Source: Acidobacteriaceae bacterium (GTDB lineage Bacteria; Acidobacteriota; Terriglobia; Terriglobales; Acidobacteriaceae). From it: 64,000 bases of DNA. The notes beneath the pieces were generated by a model, which saw only the letters and a program-made list of their open reading frames with translations, made no database searches and was not told the origin of the DNA. Below, one piece after another: positions 61,892-64,000 of this stretch. The translations under genes were made by a program, and so were the position numbers. The stretch covers positions 19,054-83,053 of the forward strand of contig DAIDLI010000221.1 in the NCBI GenBank assembly GCA_027449545.1, in the 5' to 3' direction. Numbering within the stretch: the stretch's first letter is position 1; each line of letters starts with the position of its first letter.

Positions 61892-64000
61892 TCATGCTTC
61901 TCGTGAACTGCGGCGGACGGTCACTTCGGCCTGTGCGCTGCCCAGGACAGAGTGGGTAGCGCGGACGCGGATAAGGCCGGGCCGGTTCCTGATGGTTCTG
62001 ATCCACACTGCGGCAGCGCCGCCGGCATCGGTTAGCAAGAGGGGATTATCTCCGACGATCTCTCCGGGACCTGAAATCTGGAAAGAGACGGCTCCTGTTC
62101 CGTAGGCACGGTCCGCGCCGTAGTGATCTACGACCTTGCAGACCAAGCGCGTCATGTCGATGCCGTCGGCGATCAGTTCGGCATCGTCTGCGCTGAAGTG
62201 GAAGCGGTCCCGTCGCGGATCGGAGGAGAAGGACCGGGAAACCGCCAACTTCGATCCGATGTAGCCATCCAAACGCAGTTCGGGATGCGTGGAGCCGTCC
62301 AAATCAAGATCAACGAAGAATGGGGAATGCTGCAGATGGGGATAGTTCGCGGTATCGGGATGGAGGGTGGAATGGAGGCGGCCATCGACGAATACCTGGA
62401 TGTGGTCGCAGTTGGAGAAGATTGCCGCCTGCTTGCCGGGCCCGCGAGGTGTCTGGGGGCCGAAGTCCCAATAGAAATTGGGCTCGATGCGCGCGCCTGA
62501 GCCTGGATCAACCTGGGTGCGATAGAAGGCTGCCCCCAGTTTGGGAATGCGGAAGAAATCGGCGACGCCCGGATATTTGACGGCGTTATAGCCGGCCAAG
62601 AGGCTGCCATATTCAAAGGCGCACCAGGCAACAACTCCGCAGATGCGGGGTTGGGCGGCGGCCCGGCTATGTGCCTGCGCATGCCAGATGGCCTGCTGCG
62701 TGATCACGTTCATCTCGCCGGCGCGGCGATAGATGTTGCCGAAGCCCTTGTGCGCAGGGTAGCTGAACTGGCCTACGGCCTCGGCCAGCATATAGGGCAC
62801 GCCCTCGGTTGGTGGCCTAATGCCCACAGTTCCATCCGGCGCGGAATGGTAATCATCGAAGGCAAACACATCCTCATGCCAGTCCTGTTTCCAGGTCTTG
62901 CGGGAAGAAGGGGTCATGGAGCCGGAGGTGGGGCGGGAATCGTCGAGCGACTTTGCCGCCGCGGTGGTGCGCTTATAGAGGTCGACGTCATTGGCCGACT
63001 CATTGATGCGGACGCCCCAGATCACGATGGAGGGATGGTTGCGATCACGAACGATCATCTCGCCGACGTCCCTCACCACCAGATCCTTCCAAGCTGCGTC
63101 GCCGATATACTGCCATCCCGGCGGCTCTTCCCACACCATGAGGCCCAGTTCGTCACATCGGTCCAGAAATTCGACTGCTTGCGGGTAATGCGAGCAGCGC
63201 ACGAAGTTGCAGTGGAATTCGTGACGGAGGATGTCCGCATCTCGCCGCTGCACGCGAGCCGGCATTGCGCCACCGACGTAGGGATAGTACTGATGACGAT
63301 TGAGCCCGAAGATTTGCAGCCTGCTGCCGTTCAGATAGAAGCCGTCCAGTTCAAAGCGGGCGTCGCGGAGACCGATGCGCACTGCGTAGTCGTGCACCGG
63401 CTGGGAACCGGCGAGCAGGGTCGCCTCGACGCGATAGAGGTGGGGTGCGTCGACATGCCACAGCGCGACGTTGCCGAGGTGGGTGAGATCCAGTTTCACC
63501 TCGGTCAGGCCCGGCTTTACCGGGTACACGGGAGCGTGGGCGCGCGCAATGATGCGATCGCCCTGGCGCAGTTCCACCTGTAATTGCAAAGGCTGCCGCG
63601 GAAGGTGGTCGGCGTCTATCGTGCAGGCCACCTCGATGCGTCGCGTGGGCTCGAGCACGTTGACCGGCTTGGCAAAGAGATCGCTGATAAAGATGTGGGG
63701 AACGGCTTTGAGGCGGACGCTGCGGTAGATACCGCCCGGTTCCAGATAGTCGACGCGCCTGGCCCCACCCGGGGCTCCCTCCGGCGGCACATTGCTCCAA
63801 CGCGAATCGACTTCAACGGCCAGGATGTTCTTCTCTTCCAGCAGATGCGTGATCTCGTACTGGAAGGGGAGATAGCCGCCGAGGTGGGTGGGCAGCGTGT
63901 GCCCGTTGAGGGTAGGGTTGGCGCCTACCATCACTCCATCAAACTCGAGGAAGATGCGAAGGCCCGCCCAATCGCGAGGGACAGAGAAATGCTTCCGGTA
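61892..64000 (-). CDS. GH2 glycoside hydrolase (beta-galactosidase/beta-mannosidase type), N-terminus outside window
   Basis: The frame is open to the window edge (64000), so the N-terminus is missing; 702 residues are visible. The first visible residues YRKHFSVPRDWAG and LEFDGVM belong to the sugar-binding jelly roll, followed by the immunoglobulin-like domain and the TIM barrel. Barrel motifs are FNLVR-like FHCNFVRCSHYP, VWEEPPGW, the acid/base Glu in HPSIVIWGVRINES (around nt 63000) and the candidate nucleophile in PYMLAEAVGQ (around nt 62790). A C-terminal Big/DUF4982-like region follows. The specificity cannot be read; beta-mannosidase or beta-galactosidase would both fit a cell-wall-degrading locus. 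Confidence 0.9.
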   Translation of the reverse strand, partial: YRKHFSVPRDWAGLRIFLEFDGVMVGANPTLNGHTLPTHLGGYLPFQYEITHLLEEKNILAVEVDSRWSNVPPEGAPGGARRVDYLEPGGIYRSVRLKAVPHIFISDLFAKPVNVLEPTRRIEVACTIDADHLPRQPLQLQVELRQGDRIIARAHAPVYPVKPGLTEVKLDLTHLGNVALWHVDAPHLYRVEATLLAGSQPVHDYAVRIGLRDARFELDGFYLNGSRLQIFGLNRHQYYPYVGGAMPARVQRRDADILRHEFHCNFVRCSHYPQAVEFLDRCDELGLMVWEEPPGWQYIGDAAWKDLVVRDVGEMIVRDRNHPSIVIWGVRINESANDVDLYKRTTAAAKSLDDSRPTSGSMTPSSRKTWKQDWHEDVFAFDDYHSAPDGTVGIRPPTEGVPYMLAEAVGQFSYPAHKGFGNIYRRAGEMNVITQQAIWHAQAHSRAAAQPRICGVVAWCAFEYGSLLAGYNAVKYPGVADFFRIPKLGAAFYRTQVDPGSGARIEPNFYWDFGPQTPRGPGKQAAIFSNCDHIQVFVDGRLHSTLHPDTANYPHLQHSPFFVDLDLDGSTHPELRLDGYIGSKLAVSRSFSSDPRRDRFHFSADDAELIADGIDMTRLVCKVVDHYGADRAYGTGAVSFQISGPGEIVGDNPLLLTDAGGAAAVWIRTIRNRPGLIRVRATHSVLGSAQAEVTVRRSSREA

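Overview
The window comes from a high-GC Gram-negative chromosome, most likely Acidobacteriota (Terriglobia/Acidobacteriaceae type). The evidence is three very large Oar-like TonB-dependent receptors with an N-terminal carboxypeptidase-regulatory-like domain, a short winged-helix-like domain that is common in that phylum, lipid A/Kdo genes (waaA, lpxK), POTRA and LytM envelope genes, and a heavy load of secreted glycoside hydrolases. No rRNA, tRNA, CRISPR array or insertion sequence was recognised.

Layout, left to right. (1) 1-4363: an inositol catabolic operon, iolB (5' end outside the window)-iolD-iolE-iolG, with overlapping GTGA junctions. It converges on a stand-alone GlmS-type isomerase domain (4434-5549). 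(2) 5819-7186: a secreted GH28 polygalacturonase. (3) 7284-12734, minus strand: an RsbU phosphatase fused to an RsbW-like kinase domain, then an overlapping STAS antagonist gene, then glycogen phosphorylase. (4) 12917-16598: a small membrane-anchored hypothetical, a 0.55-kb leader and a TonB receptor. (5) 16646-25862: an aromatic amino-acid degradation block with a divergent AsnC/Lrp regulator, then hpd, phhA, hmgA, an uncharacterised enzyme-like gene, fahA, an acyl-CoA carboxylase beta subunit and an acyl-CoA dehydrogenase. No maleylacetoacetate isomerase is present, and the unknown gene sits where one is needed. (6) 25954-34858: an ABHD18-like hydrolase, envelope proteins (POTRA-only, M23 peptidase, small secreted protein), waaA-lpxK and an OPT transporter.

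(7) 35030-64000: about 29 kb with every gene on the minus strand, nearly all polysaccharide-related: two GH16 endo-beta-glucanases, a TonB receptor, a transmembrane protein with a winged-helix-like cytoplasmic part and a GH16 domain whose catalytic motif is degenerate, GH92 and GH38 alpha-mannosidases, a GH172 (DUF2961) protein, a six-hairpin protein, a sulfatase, two GH76 endo-alpha-1,6-mannanases around a GH43-like propeller protein, a second TonB receptor broken by a one-base slip in a six-base homopolymer, and a GH2 enzyme that runs off the end. Beta-1,3-glucanases together with alpha-mannan enzymes suggest a locus aimed at fungal or yeast cell walls. The pseudo-GH16 membrane protein is the best candidate for its sensor and is the most novel-looking element here.

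Product calls come from reading motifs and gene context. No database search was possible, and start codons were re-chosen where a ribosome-binding site or signal peptide argued for it.
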